In this document: one piece after another, positions 7,293 through 14,978 of the stretch
Layout: every line of letters begins with the position of its first letter
Position numbering within the stretch: position 1 is the first letter of the stretch
Assembly: GCA_964562925.1 (NCBI GenBank)
Contig: CAZLVF010000014.1
Span: 1-35,214, forward strand
From: CAVXDP01 sp964562925
GTDB lineage: Archaea; Thermoproteota; Bathyarchaeia; 40CM-2-53-6; CAVXDP01
Direction of reading: 5' to 3'
DNA length: 35,214 bases
Notes under the pieces: generated by a model
The model's input: only the letters and a program-made list of their open reading frames with translations
Database searches by the model: none
What the model was told of the DNA's origin: nothing
Position numbers and translations under genes: made by a program

Positions 7293-7712
7293 CTACGCCG
7301 TGTATCTCGCTTCACTCGGTTTCGCAGCCTGCGTCTGCGCTGGCAGAGGCGGAAGAGGAGGAGGCACATTCATCGCCTTTGACAACAGGATCGCCTCTGC
7401 CATCGAGGCGTTTGATACCGCCTGGACAACAGCCAAGGGAGGTGGCTTTTGCTGTTTGCTTTCATCCAACATTTTTCTTATCTCGTCGCTCTCTCCATTG
7501 ATCTGAGCCCGTCCTCGAATGCTGATCTGGGCCACCGACGGCACAAAATTGACCGTGAAGACAAATGGTGCCTCAGCCATCACGTCAGACTTTCCTTCCA
7601 ATCCGAGAAGGTTGATATTGACGGCGATATGAACCTGCGGGGGCATAGGTCGGGCAACATCCCATAGGCGTTCCGCTGACAGGCTAGTTACGAAGACGTT
7701 CACCGTCAGCAC
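7293..7712 (-). CDS. Conserved beta-rich archaeal protein, SecB-like (tentative)
   Basis: About 139 residues from GTG 7712. Alternating hydrophobic strands (VHIAVNINLLGLEGKS, PFVFTVNFVPSVAQISI, RGRAQINGE) are followed by a helix (SNASMAEAILLSKAMN) and a proline-rich end VPPPLPPLPAQ. This strand-then-helix layout with a PPPLPPLP tail recalls small archaeal proteins with a SecB-like fold; I hold that from memory and only tentatively. Function unknown; chaperone-like binding would be the guess. The frame is open back to 7745, inside the upstream AbrB-like gene, but GTG 7712 lies just after that gene's stop with aGGGGa before it. It probably forms an operon with the AbrB-like gene. Confidence 0.6.
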   Translation of the reverse strand: MLTVNVFVTSLSAERLWDVARPMPPQVHIAVNINLLGLEGKSDVMAEAPFVFTVNFVPSVAQISIRGRAQINGESDEIRKMLDESKQQKPPPLAVVQAVSNASMAEAILLSKAMNVPPPLPPLPAQTQAAKPSEARYTA

Positions 7713-7722
7713 ACTACTTCCC

Positions 7723-8058
7723 CTACAGCCTCGTAGGGACACCAACGCGTCTTAAACCTTGCCGCCTATGCCTTTCAGCCCGCCGACCCTTCCTCGAACG
7801 AGAACGACCCATAACACGCTTCTTAGACCGCCTTCGTCGAGCTCCATCTCCCACGTTCCCACGGACCTCCTTCAGACGCTCAACGACAAGCCTATCGCCA
7901 TCCACCCTCACAGCAACTTGGTCACCCTCCAAAAAAGGGAAGCTAGAGTCATCCGTCAACTTCGTAGGGAGATAGATCCTAGGCGACCTGTAAACCACCC
8001 CACTCTTTTTCGCCCATTTCTTAGCGACAGAGATGGTGGTAAGTATTTTCGTTACCAT
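7723..8058 (-). CDS. AbrB/SpoVT-like DNA-binding protein with basic tail
   Basis: 111 residues. The segment SPRIYLPTKL, then FLEGDQVAVRVDGDRLVVERL (residues about 24-62) has the swapped-hairpin pattern of SpoVT-AbrB domains (PxxxR/K..L.L..GD.V.h.h....hhh). The last 45 residues are extremely Arg/Lys-rich (ARRRRSKKRVMGRSRSRKG), which could bind nucleic acid or could mark a frameshifted end. Two near-identical 15-base repeats, acgtaaatggtaacg (over the start codon) and acgtaaatggatacg (24 bases upstream), suggest autoregulation. A possible TATA, cttatagg, lies near 8095. First gene of the minus-strand unit. Confidence 0.6.
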   Translation of the reverse strand: MVTKILTTISVAKKWAKKSGVVYRSPRIYLPTKLTDDSSFPFLEGDQVAVRVDGDRLVVERLKEVRGNVGDGARRRRSKKRVMGRSRSRKGRRAERHRRQGLRRVGVPTRL

Positions 8059-8072
8059 TTACGTTGGACTTC

Positions 8073-8091
8073 ACGTATCCATTTACGTAAG
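8073..8091 (-). repeat. 19-bp inverted repeat, right copy; overlaps AbrB-like promoter
   Basis: Read on the minus strand: cttacgtaaatggatacgt, 16 of 19 identical to 6541-6559. It lies directly upstream of the AbrB-like gene (start 8058). It could be an operator for that protein, or one of a pair of terminal repeats enclosing 1.55 kb. Confidence 0.5.
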
Positions 8092-8301
8092 ACCCTATAA
8101 GCTTTCTGAACAAGAAAAGTGTAGGTTAAACGCCGCAAGCCAAAAGCCGAAAATTTCCTACGAAACGGAGAAACGGCTGGGAAGCTGGGGGATGCGTGAG
8201 GAGCACGGTAGGGTGACTATTCGAGCATGGAACAGATGCAAAGAACTCTGAAAAGACGCCCAGGATAATAGTAGGGATGGGGTTCGCAGCCTGCCTAGGC
8301 A

Positions 8302-8655
8302 TCACTCAAGTTCCGTGGCAACCAGGTAGATGCCTGAGGCAATGAAAAGTATTAGAGCCAACGGGTTGAACCAAGTTGCAAGACCCGACGCCAAGAGAAG
8401 CATCAAGAAGAAGAGATCGACCCAGCCGCCTCGAGATCTCGGTAGCAGCTCGCCAGCCTTCATATTGAGTCGCCTTGCAACAAAGAGTATGACGATAGCG
8501 CTTGCCGCGATCAGAACCATGTGAAAGAAAGTAGCAACAAAGAGGACTCCTCCAATGGGTTTCGACCCACCAGCAAATGGAATAGGGATCCCTTCATAAA
8601 GGATCGGTAGAAGTAGAGTCTCCAATGCCGCGTCTAGAGCCACAACAGCGGCCAC
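8302..8655 (-). CDS. Small integral membrane protein (about 117 aa), unrecognised
   Basis: Three to four hydrophobic segments: the N-terminal VVALDAALETLLLPILY, then VLFVATFFHMVLIAASAIVI, and DLFFLMLLLASGLATWF, with FNPLALILFIASGIYLVA leading to the C-terminus. No family recognised. Start GTG 8655 is uncertain: the frame is open upstream to about 8720 (RTDRQRLTLVAS precedes it) without ATG, GTG or TTG. A TATA-like tttttaaag lies near 8728-8737. It is flanked by unrelated genes and stands alone. Confidence 0.6.
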   Translation of the reverse strand: MAAVVALDAALETLLLPILYEGIPIPFAGGSKPIGGVLFVATFFHMVLIAASAIVILFVARRLNMKAGELLPRSRGGWVDLFFLMLLLASGLATWFNPLALILFIASGIYLVATELE

Positions 8656-8905
8656 TGAGGCTACCAGTGTAAGCCGTTGTCTATCCGTGCGATCTCCCCT
8701 CGGGTTTCGAAGATTCTGTCGAACCTATCTTTAAAAATATAACTATTCACCGGGCATCGGCTTTCAGGAGTCTATTACAGCCTTTGATGCAACAAGACAT
8801 ATTTAGAGACTTGTTGCCTCCTAGCCGAGACTTAAAACTGGGGGTGTACGGAGACTGTCTGATGAGGCAAGGTACACGGTCGAAGTAAAACAAGTCGAAA
8901 AAGCC

Positions 8906-9100
8906 TTGAAAGCTTCTAAGAAGAGCCTTGAGGCGCTCAAAGGCGTTGTAGGAGGCAAACAAATGGCCCGTATGAAGAAAGAATCAGTAGACTGCCCAGT
9001 GATGATGAACTCTACTTGTTTTGTAGACTGCTTCGCCTGCACGAACTTCTTAAGAAGAGTCAGGGGAACCGTACATTGCAAAGGAAACCTGCAACCTTAG
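8906..9100 (+). CDS. Small Cys-rich (zinc-binding?) protein
   Basis: The frame encodes an amphipathic Lys-rich helix (KASKKSLEALKGVVGGKQM) and then a Cys-rich part: DCPVMMNSTCFVDCFACTNF, a basic RRVRG and VHCKGN. Five Cys in this pattern (C..C...C..C, then C) suggest a metal site. The TTG at 8906 is the only standard start, yet the same frame is clearly protein-like further upstream (RRLSDEARYTVEVKQ, open back to about 8824), with CTG 8855 the only near-start. The real N-terminus is therefore probably longer, through CTG initiation or a base error. After the stop, another frame (see findings) also looks coding. Family not identified with certainty. Confidence 0.5.
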   Translation: MKASKKSLEALKGVVGGKQMARMKKESVDCPVMMNSTCFVDCFACTNFLRRVRGTVHCKGNLQP

Positions 9101-9218
9101 AACCGCTAAGGCGCTCATCGCACTCTACGACAATGGCAGAACATCCGACGGCGTTCAGAAACTTTGGTACAGGGTCTCCAAAAATAGGAGTAGAGAGTGT
9201 GCAGAACCCATAGGATCG

Positions 9219-9443
9219 CTACTGCACAACTTCTCCTGTAGCAAACCTGTTTCCTACACGAGTGATCTTTACCTTGACATGGTCGCCTGGTTTCGTATTC
9301 GGGACGAAGACAACGAATCCCTGTACGCGTGCGATTCCCTCGCCCCGTCTACTGGTCTCTTTCACGTCTACCTCGTACTCTTTACCTTCTTCTACAGGCT
9401 TCTGGAACGGTCTATCGCCGAAGCGTCTTCTTTCAAAACTCAT
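9219..9443 (-). CDS. TRAM-domain protein, small RNA-binding protein
   Basis: 74 residues: a basic N-terminus (SFERRRFGDRPFQKPVEEG) and one complete TRAM domain (YEVDVKETSRRGEGIARVQG, then FVVFVPNTKPGDHVKVKI and a C-terminal GEVVQ). Archaeal stand-alone TRAM proteins bind RNA and act as cold-shock-like RNA chaperones. ATG 9443 is chosen because GAGGTGA stands 5 bases upstream and the protein then starts at the usual place; the longer frame to 9500 adds an unrelated leader. A TATA-like box about 130 bases upstream implies a leader near 100 bases, consistent with post-transcriptional control, but I see no specific element. Confidence 0.9.
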   Translation of the reverse strand: MSFERRRFGDRPFQKPVEEGKEYEVDVKETSRRGEGIARVQGFVVFVPNTKPGDHVKVKITRVGNRFATGEVVQ

Positions 9444-9828
9444 ACGTCTCACCTCGCTTAGATTGGAACAGCTAGCTACGGGAGAAAACAGTAGCGGCAA
9501 ACTGAAAAACGGCTGCTAGCTCTTTCCCTGCGTACCTAACCTTCACTCCCAAGCGTCATAATTTCGTTTGATATAAAGTTTGTTCGATCAATCGTAGGTC
9601 TCGCGATGTTTTCAACCTGTGATCTTGCTGGCGATATTCAAGTCATGGTCATCTGCACCCTAACATACCCGTTTTGGATAAGTTCAGTCATTGACGATCC
9701 GAGCCTTCTGCCAAATTGATAGGCCCGGTTGAGAGTATCGCAGACTTGACGACTTGAGGTTGACGCAATGTTAAATAGTAATACTCAGCTATTTCGCCAA
9801 ACCTAGCGATCATACGAAGGAACCAACC
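9444..9828. other. Divergent intergenic region between TRAM and hppA
   Basis: It holds the gatataaag sequence at 9570-9578, which reads as a TATA-like box on either strand, and gttaaatagta near 9769 that may serve hppA. A 37-codon frame, ATG 9606 to TGA 9719, starts about 32 bases after gatataaag but has no family resemblance and I do not call it a gene. gctagc occurs at both ends of a loop around 9473-9522 in the presumed TRAM leader. Confidence 0.35.
9570..9579 (-). promoter_or_regulatory. Putative TATA box for the TRAM gene
   Basis: The minus strand reads actttatatc. Transcription would start near 9545, about 100 bases before the ATG at 9443. The plus strand also reads as TATA-like, so direction is not certain. 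Confidence 0.35.
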
Positions 9829-11892
9829 TTGCTTATCGAGTTTATACTTGCCGCTTGTTTTGCTGCGCTGATAGTAGCTGGCGTGCTGGTTTTCTGGATA
9901 ATGAAGCAAGATCCTGGATCAGAGCGGATGAAGGAGATTGCTGACGCGATTCGTATTGGAGCCCAGACTTACCTTGCCCGGCAATACAAGACGATCAGCA
10001 TTATCGTCGTGGTCTTTACAGTGATCCTCGGCCTCGCGGTCCGGAACCCTACAAACCCATATCTCGGTTTCCAAACCGCCCTGGGATTCCTTCTGGGAGC
10101 TACCTGCTCAAACCTAGCTGGGTACGTGGCCATGTATATTTCTGTTCGTTCGAACGTCCGGACGGCTCAGGCTACCCTTTCAGGGCTCGACAAAGCGTTG
10201 AAGATATCCTTCCGAGGAGGCGTAGTTTTTGGGCTCGCCGTGGTTTCGATGAGCCTCCTCGGGATTACTGCGCTCTTTTTGATTCTTGAAGATCCAACCT
10301 TGGTTGTGGGTTTTGGATTCGGAGCTAGCTTCGCAGCACTATTCGCTCAACTGGGTGGAGGCATATATACAAAAGCAGCCGACATGAGCGCCGATTTGGT
10401 GGGAAAGGTTGAGGCTGGAATCCCGGAAGATGACCCGCGTAACCCAGCGGTCGTTGCGGACCTAGTTGGAGATAATGTTGGAGATATCGCTGGGAGAGGA
10501 GCTGACCTCTTCGAATCCATCACGGGTGAAAACATAGGTGCTATGATACTTGCCCTGGCGCCTGCCGTTTACGCGGCTTATGGACTCAATGGAATACTGT
10601 TCCCTCTCACAGCACGTGCATTCGGACTGCTGGCAACGATCGTTGGGATGCTATTCGTTTTCGCAAGGAAGAACGATGATCCATTCGTAGCCTTGGTACG
10701 TGGCCTAGTGGTTACAGCTCTGATAACTGTCATCTCATTCTACTTCATAACAATGGAGCTGCTCCATGGCGCGTTTAATATGTTTCTAGCATCAGTCGTT
10801 GGTATAGTAGCAGCTGTTTTGATCGCTCTCGTGACAGACTACTACACGTCATATCATCGGAAACCCGTACAAGCTATTGCTCGGGCAGCGGAGAGTGGCC
10901 CGGCTCCTGACATAGCGACTGGCCTATCGGTAGGAATGGAATCGAGCGGCCTCTTCATCATCATAATAGGATCTGCTATCCTCGCAGCGTTCGCTTTGGG
11001 AGGCGGGGTCAGCGCCCTGTCCGGGCATGCTTCGGCAGAGCAGGTACAGATGGGAATCTATGGAACCGCTATAGCCACCATGGGAATGCTTTCTGTAACG
11101 CCCATGATCCTTGCCATGGACGGTTTTGGACCAATCACCGACAACGCAGGCGGTATAGTCGAGATGTCCGGGGTCGCCCAAGAAGCAAGAGGAATATCGG
11201 ACCGGATGGATTCAGCTGGAAACACTACAAAAGCCCTTACGAAAGGCTACGGGGTCGCCTCGGCAGCGCTGTCCGCATTTCTTCTCTTTTCGGCTTTCCT
11301 AGAAGTAGCGAACCTAAAGGGGGTCGACCTCGCTAAGCCCGGTGTTTTCGTTGGCGGCCTCGTCGGGGCTATGCTCATCTTCCTGTTCAGCGCATTAGCG
11401 ATCCGCGCTGTCGGAAAGACGGCTGCCGAAATGATCAAGGAGGTTAGGAGGCAGTTCAGGGAGATACCTGGACTGATGGAAGGCAAGAACAAGCCAGACT
11501 ACTCTAGGTGTGTTGACATCAGCACTAGGGCAGCTCTGAGACAGATGGTGACGCCGAGTATGCTCATAGTCCTCGCCCCGATCCTACTTGGGATCGTCTT
11601 GGGTTCTGAAGCTGTAGGCGCTCTCCTGATGATCGGCACTGTCGCGGGAATACTGGTTGCTCTCTTCATGAATAATGGAGGCGCCGCCCTTGACAATGCG
11701 AAGAAGTACATCGAAGCTGGGAACCTAGGCGGAAAGAATTCTCCAGCACATTCGGCTGCAGTTATAGGGGACACTTTGGGGGATCCGTTGAAAGACACGG
11801 CAGGGCCTTCCTTACATGTTGTGGTCAAACTTCTGAATACGATAACGCTGTCGTTTGCGCCGGTTTTCCTGCTTTATGCGTTGATAAGCTAA
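9829..11892 (+). CDS. hppA: Membrane-bound proton-translocating pyrophosphatase
   Basis: Hydrolyses pyrophosphate and pumps ions across the membrane. 687 residues with about 16 helices, the family's usual length. The substrate loop is present: DMSADLVGKVE near 185, EDDPRNPAVVADLVGDNVGD near 205 and GRGADLFES after it; the second set (DNAGGIVEMSG, DRMDSAGNTT) and third set (DNAKKYIE, GDTLGDPLKDTAGPSL) are also complete. GNTTKALTKG near residue 464 has Lys where K+-dependent enzymes have Ala (GNTTAA), so this should be the K+-independent type, which is known to pump protons. The start is TTG 9829 with GAAGGA about 7 bases upstream. The gene appears monocistronic. It would recover energy from pyrophosphate in an energy-limited acetyl-CoA-pathway organism. 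Confidence 0.97.
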   Translation: MLIEFILAACFAALIVAGVLVFWIMKQDPGSERMKEIADAIRIGAQTYLARQYKTISIIVVVFTVILGLAVRNPTNPYLGFQTALGFLLGATCSNLAGYVAMYISVRSNVRTAQATLSGLDKALKISFRGGVVFGLAVVSMSLLGITALFLILEDPTLVVGFGFGASFAALFAQLGGGIYTKAADMSADLVGKVEAGIPEDDPRNPAVVADLVGDNVGDIAGRGADLFESITGENIGAMILALAPAVYAAYGLNGILFPLTARAFGLLATIVGMLFVFARKNDDPFVALVRGLVVTALITVISFYFITMELLHGAFNMFLASVVGIVAAVLIALVTDYYTSYHRKPVQAIARAAESGPAPDIATGLSVGMESSGLFIIIIGSAILAAFALGGGVSALSGHASAEQVQMGIYGTAIATMGMLSVTPMILAMDGFGPITDNAGGIVEMSGVAQEARGISDRMDSAGNTTKALTKGYGVASAALSAFLLFSAFLEVANLKGVDLAKPGVFVGGLVGAMLIFLFSALAIRAVGKTAAEMIKEVRRQFREIPGLMEGKNKPDYSRCVDISTRAALRQMVTPSMLIVLAPILLGIVLGSEAVGALLMIGTVAGILVALFMNNGGAALDNAKKYIEAGNLGGKNSPAHSAAVIGDTLGDPLKDTAGPSLHVVVKLLNTITLSFAPVFLLYALIS

Positions 11893-11970
11893 CCTTTGAG
11901 TATGCTACCGAGAGGGCCTGAAGAACAGATCTGCTCGTCTTTCTTGAGCTGTCTTTGACTTGACTCTAAG

Positions 11971-11979
11971 TATTATAAG
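11971..11979 (+). promoter_or_regulatory. eno: TATA box for enolase
   Basis: tattataag, followed by transcription start near 12001. The GTG at 12017 or ATG at 12044 would follow after 15-40 bases. Confidence 0.45.
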
Positions 11980-12043
11980 TAGATCAGATTCAAGCGTACT
12001 AAACTGAACGGTAGATGTGACTCAATTCTGGAGCGCGAGGAGA

Positions 12044-13339
12044 ATGTGCGGCCATGCTTACGAGATTGAGAAGATCGTCGCAAGGGAAATCCTTGATTCA
12101 AGAGGAAACCCAACTATAGAAGCCGAAGTATACACACGAGCAGGATGCCTAGGTAGATCCGCAGCTCCTTCAGGCGCATCGACAGGAAAACATGAGGCGC
12201 TTGAACTCAGAGATGGTGAGCTTTCCAGATATGAGGGTAAAGGCGTTACGAAGGCTGTTCAGAACATTAATACCGTGATAGCTAAGGCCCTTGTAGGCAT
12301 CGATAGCAGAGATCAAGAGCTAATAGACAATACAATGGTCCGCCTCGATGGAACTCAAAGGAAGGAAAGGCTCGGTGCAAACGCGATTCTGGCGGTCTCT
12401 ATGGCCGTCGCAAAGTCTGCTTCGCAGACACTGGGCATTCCCCTATACAGGAACATAGGAGGAGTCAAGGCCAGAAAGCTCCCTGTACCTATGATGAATG
12501 TGATAAATGGAGGCAAGCACGCTGGCAACCGATTGAGTATGCAAGAGTTCATGATCATTCCTCTCCGGGCAAAATCGTTTAGAGAAGCGCTTAGAATGGG
12601 AGTCGAAACGTACCATCAATTGAAAAGGATATTAGAGAAGAAATATGGCGCTGTCTCGACGAATGTTGGAGACGAGGGCGGATATGCTCCTCCGATGAAA
12701 ACTACAGACGAAGCGCTCGAAGCGCTCACAGCCGCATCCGAAGCAGCCAACTACGAAGCTGGCAGGGACATCTTTTTAGCGATAGACTCAGCATCAAGCA
12801 ATTTCTACGACGCAAACGCCGACAAGTACAAGATCGACGGCAAAGTTCTGACACAGGAAGAGATGATCGACTACTACAAGAACCTATGCAAACGGTATAG
12901 TCTTCTTTCGATAGAAGATCCTCTGCATGAGGACGATTTCGACGGTTTCGCTAAGCTTCTTCGTCAATTGCCGAGGAATATGCAGGTTGTTGGCGATGAC
13001 CTTTTCGTCACAAACGTGGAACGACTTGCTAAGGGAATCTCGATGGCCTCCGCGAATGCTCTGCTTCTCAAGGTCAACCAGATGGGCACGTTGTCTGAAG
13101 CCGTGGCAGCTTCTAACTTGGCGTTGGCAAACAGCTATCATGTCGTGGTAAGCCACCGATCCGGCGAGACCGAGGACCCCGCGATTGCAGACATCTCCGT
13201 GGGACTGGGAGCTCAAATGATAAAGACCGGAGCCCCGGCCAGAGGAGAAAGAACAGCAAAGTACAATCAACTTCTGAGGATCGAGGAACAACTAGGCTTC
13301 TCAGCGGAATATCAAGGAACAGATCTACTAGAAGCCTAG
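12044..13339 (+). CDS. eno: Enolase
   Basis: Interconverts 2-phosphoglycerate and phosphoenolpyruvate. About 431 residues, normal length. It starts with the family's EIEKIVAREILDSRGNPT; catalytic and metal regions are seen: SMQEFMIIP, NVGDEGGYAP, the metal ligands in AIDSASS, SIEDPLHEDD and GDDLFVTN, the enolase signature LLLKVNQMGTLSEA, and SHRSGETED. The frame extends to GTG 12017, adding nine residues. I prefer ATG 12044 because homology begins right after it, although the GAGGAG there is unusually close (about 1-3 bases). The cofE gene follows 102 bases later on the same strand and may be co-transcribed. Confidence 0.97.
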   Translation: MCGHAYEIEKIVAREILDSRGNPTIEAEVYTRAGCLGRSAAPSGASTGKHEALELRDGELSRYEGKGVTKAVQNINTVIAKALVGIDSRDQELIDNTMVRLDGTQRKERLGANAILAVSMAVAKSASQTLGIPLYRNIGGVKARKLPVPMMNVINGGKHAGNRLSMQEFMIIPLRAKSFREALRMGVETYHQLKRILEKKYGAVSTNVGDEGGYAPPMKTTDEALEALTAASEAANYEAGRDIFLAIDSASSNFYDANADKYKIDGKVLTQEEMIDYYKNLCKRYSLLSIEDPLHEDDFDGFAKLLRQLPRNMQVVGDDLFVTNVERLAKGISMASANALLLKVNQMGTLSEAVAASNLALANSYHVVVSHRSGETEDPAIADISVGLGAQMIKTGAPARGERTAKYNQLLRIEEQLGFSAEYQGTDLLEA

Positions 13340-13441
13340 CCAACTTTCGTTCCCATGCCACAGCCCGGAAAAAGGCGGTGGAGAAACTGAGTTTGCACAT
13401 ACAAATCCAGAACGCACTGATCACAACATAGGTTAACGAAA

Positions 13442-14215
13442 ATGACCAGATCATACAATGTCGTGGGAGTTGAGGGGTTCCCCCTTGTCGAGCCCGGAGA
13501 CGACATTGGAGAGTTGCTATCGGCTTGTATCTCCCGCAATGGTATCGTGCTGGAAGACGGTGACATCATAGTTGTTTCCCAAAAGATCGTCTCGAAGGCT
13601 GAGGGTAGATTGATCAGCCTAGGACAGATGGCACCTTCCAAAACCGCTCAAGAGTTGGCGAACCTTACGCACAAAGACTCCAGGCTAGTAGAATGCGTTC
13701 TAAGAGAATCAACTAGAGTTGCAGGCGTGGCAGAAAACGCTTTGGTTGTAGAGACTCCCGGAGGCCTAATCTGTCTCAATGCCGGAGTCGACAAGTCCAA
13801 CGTTCCCGGCAAAGAGACCTATTCGCTCCTTCCAAGAAATCCTGACGATTCCGCCCAACGCTTAAGATCAAAAATAAAGGAAATCACCGGTAGAACCGTT
13901 GGTGTAATCATCTGCGACACATATAGCAGGCCGTTCAGGAACGGGATAGTTGAATTCGCTCTGGGAGTATCTGGAGTAAAGCCCTTCAAGGATTATAGAG
14001 GTATGCGCGACCTTTTCGGCCATCAGTTGAGGTTTAAGGTGGTTGCGGTCGCGGACGAAATCGCGGCTGCTGCGGAACTGGTGATGGGACAGGGAGCGGA
14101 AGGCATCCCTGCGGCCATAGTCAAAGGATTGACGGCGACCGAGCTGGATTGCGAAGCAAAATCTAGCGACCTCGTAATGCCTGCCTCGAGGGACCTCTAC
14201 AGGGGCGCCATCTAG
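13442..14215 (+). CDS. cofE: Coenzyme F420-0:L-glutamate ligase
   Basis: Adds gamma-linked glutamates to F420-0 using GTP, making the F420-2 that methylene-H4MPT dehydrogenase and reductase would need. 257 residues, the archaeal length without a fused nitroreductase domain. Family motifs seen: the N-terminal GFPLVEPGDDI, DIIVVSQKIVSKAEG (residues about 40-54), CLNAGVDKSN (about 117-126), IICDTYSRPFRNG, and GQGAEGIPAAIVKG near the C-terminus. ATG 13442 is the natural start. The next gene downstream is convergent, with a hairpin between the two. Confidence 0.95.
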   Translation: MTRSYNVVGVEGFPLVEPGDDIGELLSACISRNGIVLEDGDIIVVSQKIVSKAEGRLISLGQMAPSKTAQELANLTHKDSRLVECVLRESTRVAGVAENALVVETPGGLICLNAGVDKSNVPGKETYSLLPRNPDDSAQRLRSKIKEITGRTVGVIICDTYSRPFRNGIVEFALGVSGVKPFKDYRGMRDLFGHQLRFKVVAVADEIAAAAELVMGQGAEGIPAAIVKGLTATELDCEAKSSDLVMPASRDLYRGAI

Positions 14216-14298
14216 CAAAAGATAATCTTGTGCAGAGGTCAAGCCTTATCGAGGGACGATCCCGACAAATCAAAAAGGATCATAAATGTAGACAGTAA

Positions 14299-14316
14299 CA
14301 TAGGAAAAAGCCTATG
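14299..14316. terminator. Hairpin between convergent cofE and CBS genes
   Basis: catagg and cctatg form a 6-bp stem around aaaaag. On the minus strand the loop is T-rich (ctttttcc), and a second T-run lies at 14271-14275, so it probably ends transcription of the CBS gene, and perhaps of cofE. Confidence 0.45.
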
Positions 14317-14339
14317 AAGATTCCTTACAACGTCGTTAG

Positions 14340-14819
14340 TCAGTGGGCTGGCGCTTGAGCGTGAACCCGTGTCTCGACCAGTTTCTTGATGTCATCTGGT
14401 ATGTCCGGCTCGTATGCAACCTTGATTACCCATCGGAATATGTCCCTTTCAGTAACCATGCCTAGAAGTTTGTCGCCTTCAACAACGGGGAGTCGTCGGA
14501 TGTCTTTCCTCACCATCTGTTCAACGGCCTCCCAGACTTGAGCTGAAGGGGCGATCGTGACCAATGGTTTCGACATTATCTTTCCCACGACCATACCGAG
14601 AACCTTCTGGCCTCTAGCCGTCCTCGTTGAGATGTCTCGTTCTGTCAGGATTCCAACAGGTTTTCCCTTCTCAACTACGATTATGCTTCCGATCTTGTTC
14701 CTGACCATCGTGTGAAGAGCCTTGCTAGCCCTCTCATTCGACTTAACTGATACGATCTTGGTGGACATTATCGCGGAAACAATCTCACTTGGTGGGGCCG
14801 ATACGGTCAAACCTATCAT
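14340..14819 (-). CDS. Two-CBS-domain protein
   Basis: 159 residues made of two CBS domains (about residues 14-70 and 80-140). Diagnostic segments: MSTKIVSVKSNERASKAL, then IGSIIVVEKGKPVGILTERD; the second has MSKPLVTIAPSAQVWEA, then RRLPVVEGDKLLGMVTERD. CBS pairs bind adenine nucleotides and sense energy state, often acting on a partner protein, but the partner cannot be deduced from the neighbours. A TATA-like sequence lies about 33 bases before ATG 14819. Convergent with cofE. Confidence 0.92.
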   Translation of the reverse strand: MIGLTVSAPPSEIVSAIMSTKIVSVKSNERASKALHTMVRNKIGSIIVVEKGKPVGILTERDISTRTARGQKVLGMVVGKIMSKPLVTIAPSAQVWEAVEQMVRKDIRRLPVVEGDKLLGMVTERDIFRWVIKVAYEPDIPDDIKKLVETRVHAQAPAH

Positions 14820-14978
14820 CTCTGGCCGTGTTTATGTAGACTGAACATCTAAAAGGCTTTTGATGAAGGGAGGGATTTAGACCAAACAAGCGGGGGTCCC
14901 CGTATCGAGCTACAATACTCCTGCAGCCGGTTGTAAGCTTAATACCTTCTCGACCAACTGTAGAATCGGCGCCCAGTA

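Noticed and set aside
7241..8251. Several plus-strand frames opposite the AbrB-like and SecB-like genes
   Set aside because: They are Pro/Ser/His-rich antisense shadows; the minus-strand frames have domain-like sequence. The tail of 8033-8251 (KLSEQEKCRLNAAS) is mildly protein-like but has no start of its own.
9262..9519. Plus-strand frames opposite the TRAM gene
   Set aside because: The minus-strand TRAM domain is unmistakable and has a good ribosome-binding site.
9606..9719. 37-codon frame with a TATA-like box upstream
   Set aside because: Very short, no ribosome-binding site, no resemblance to a known small protein; the TATA-like box is better placed for TRAM.
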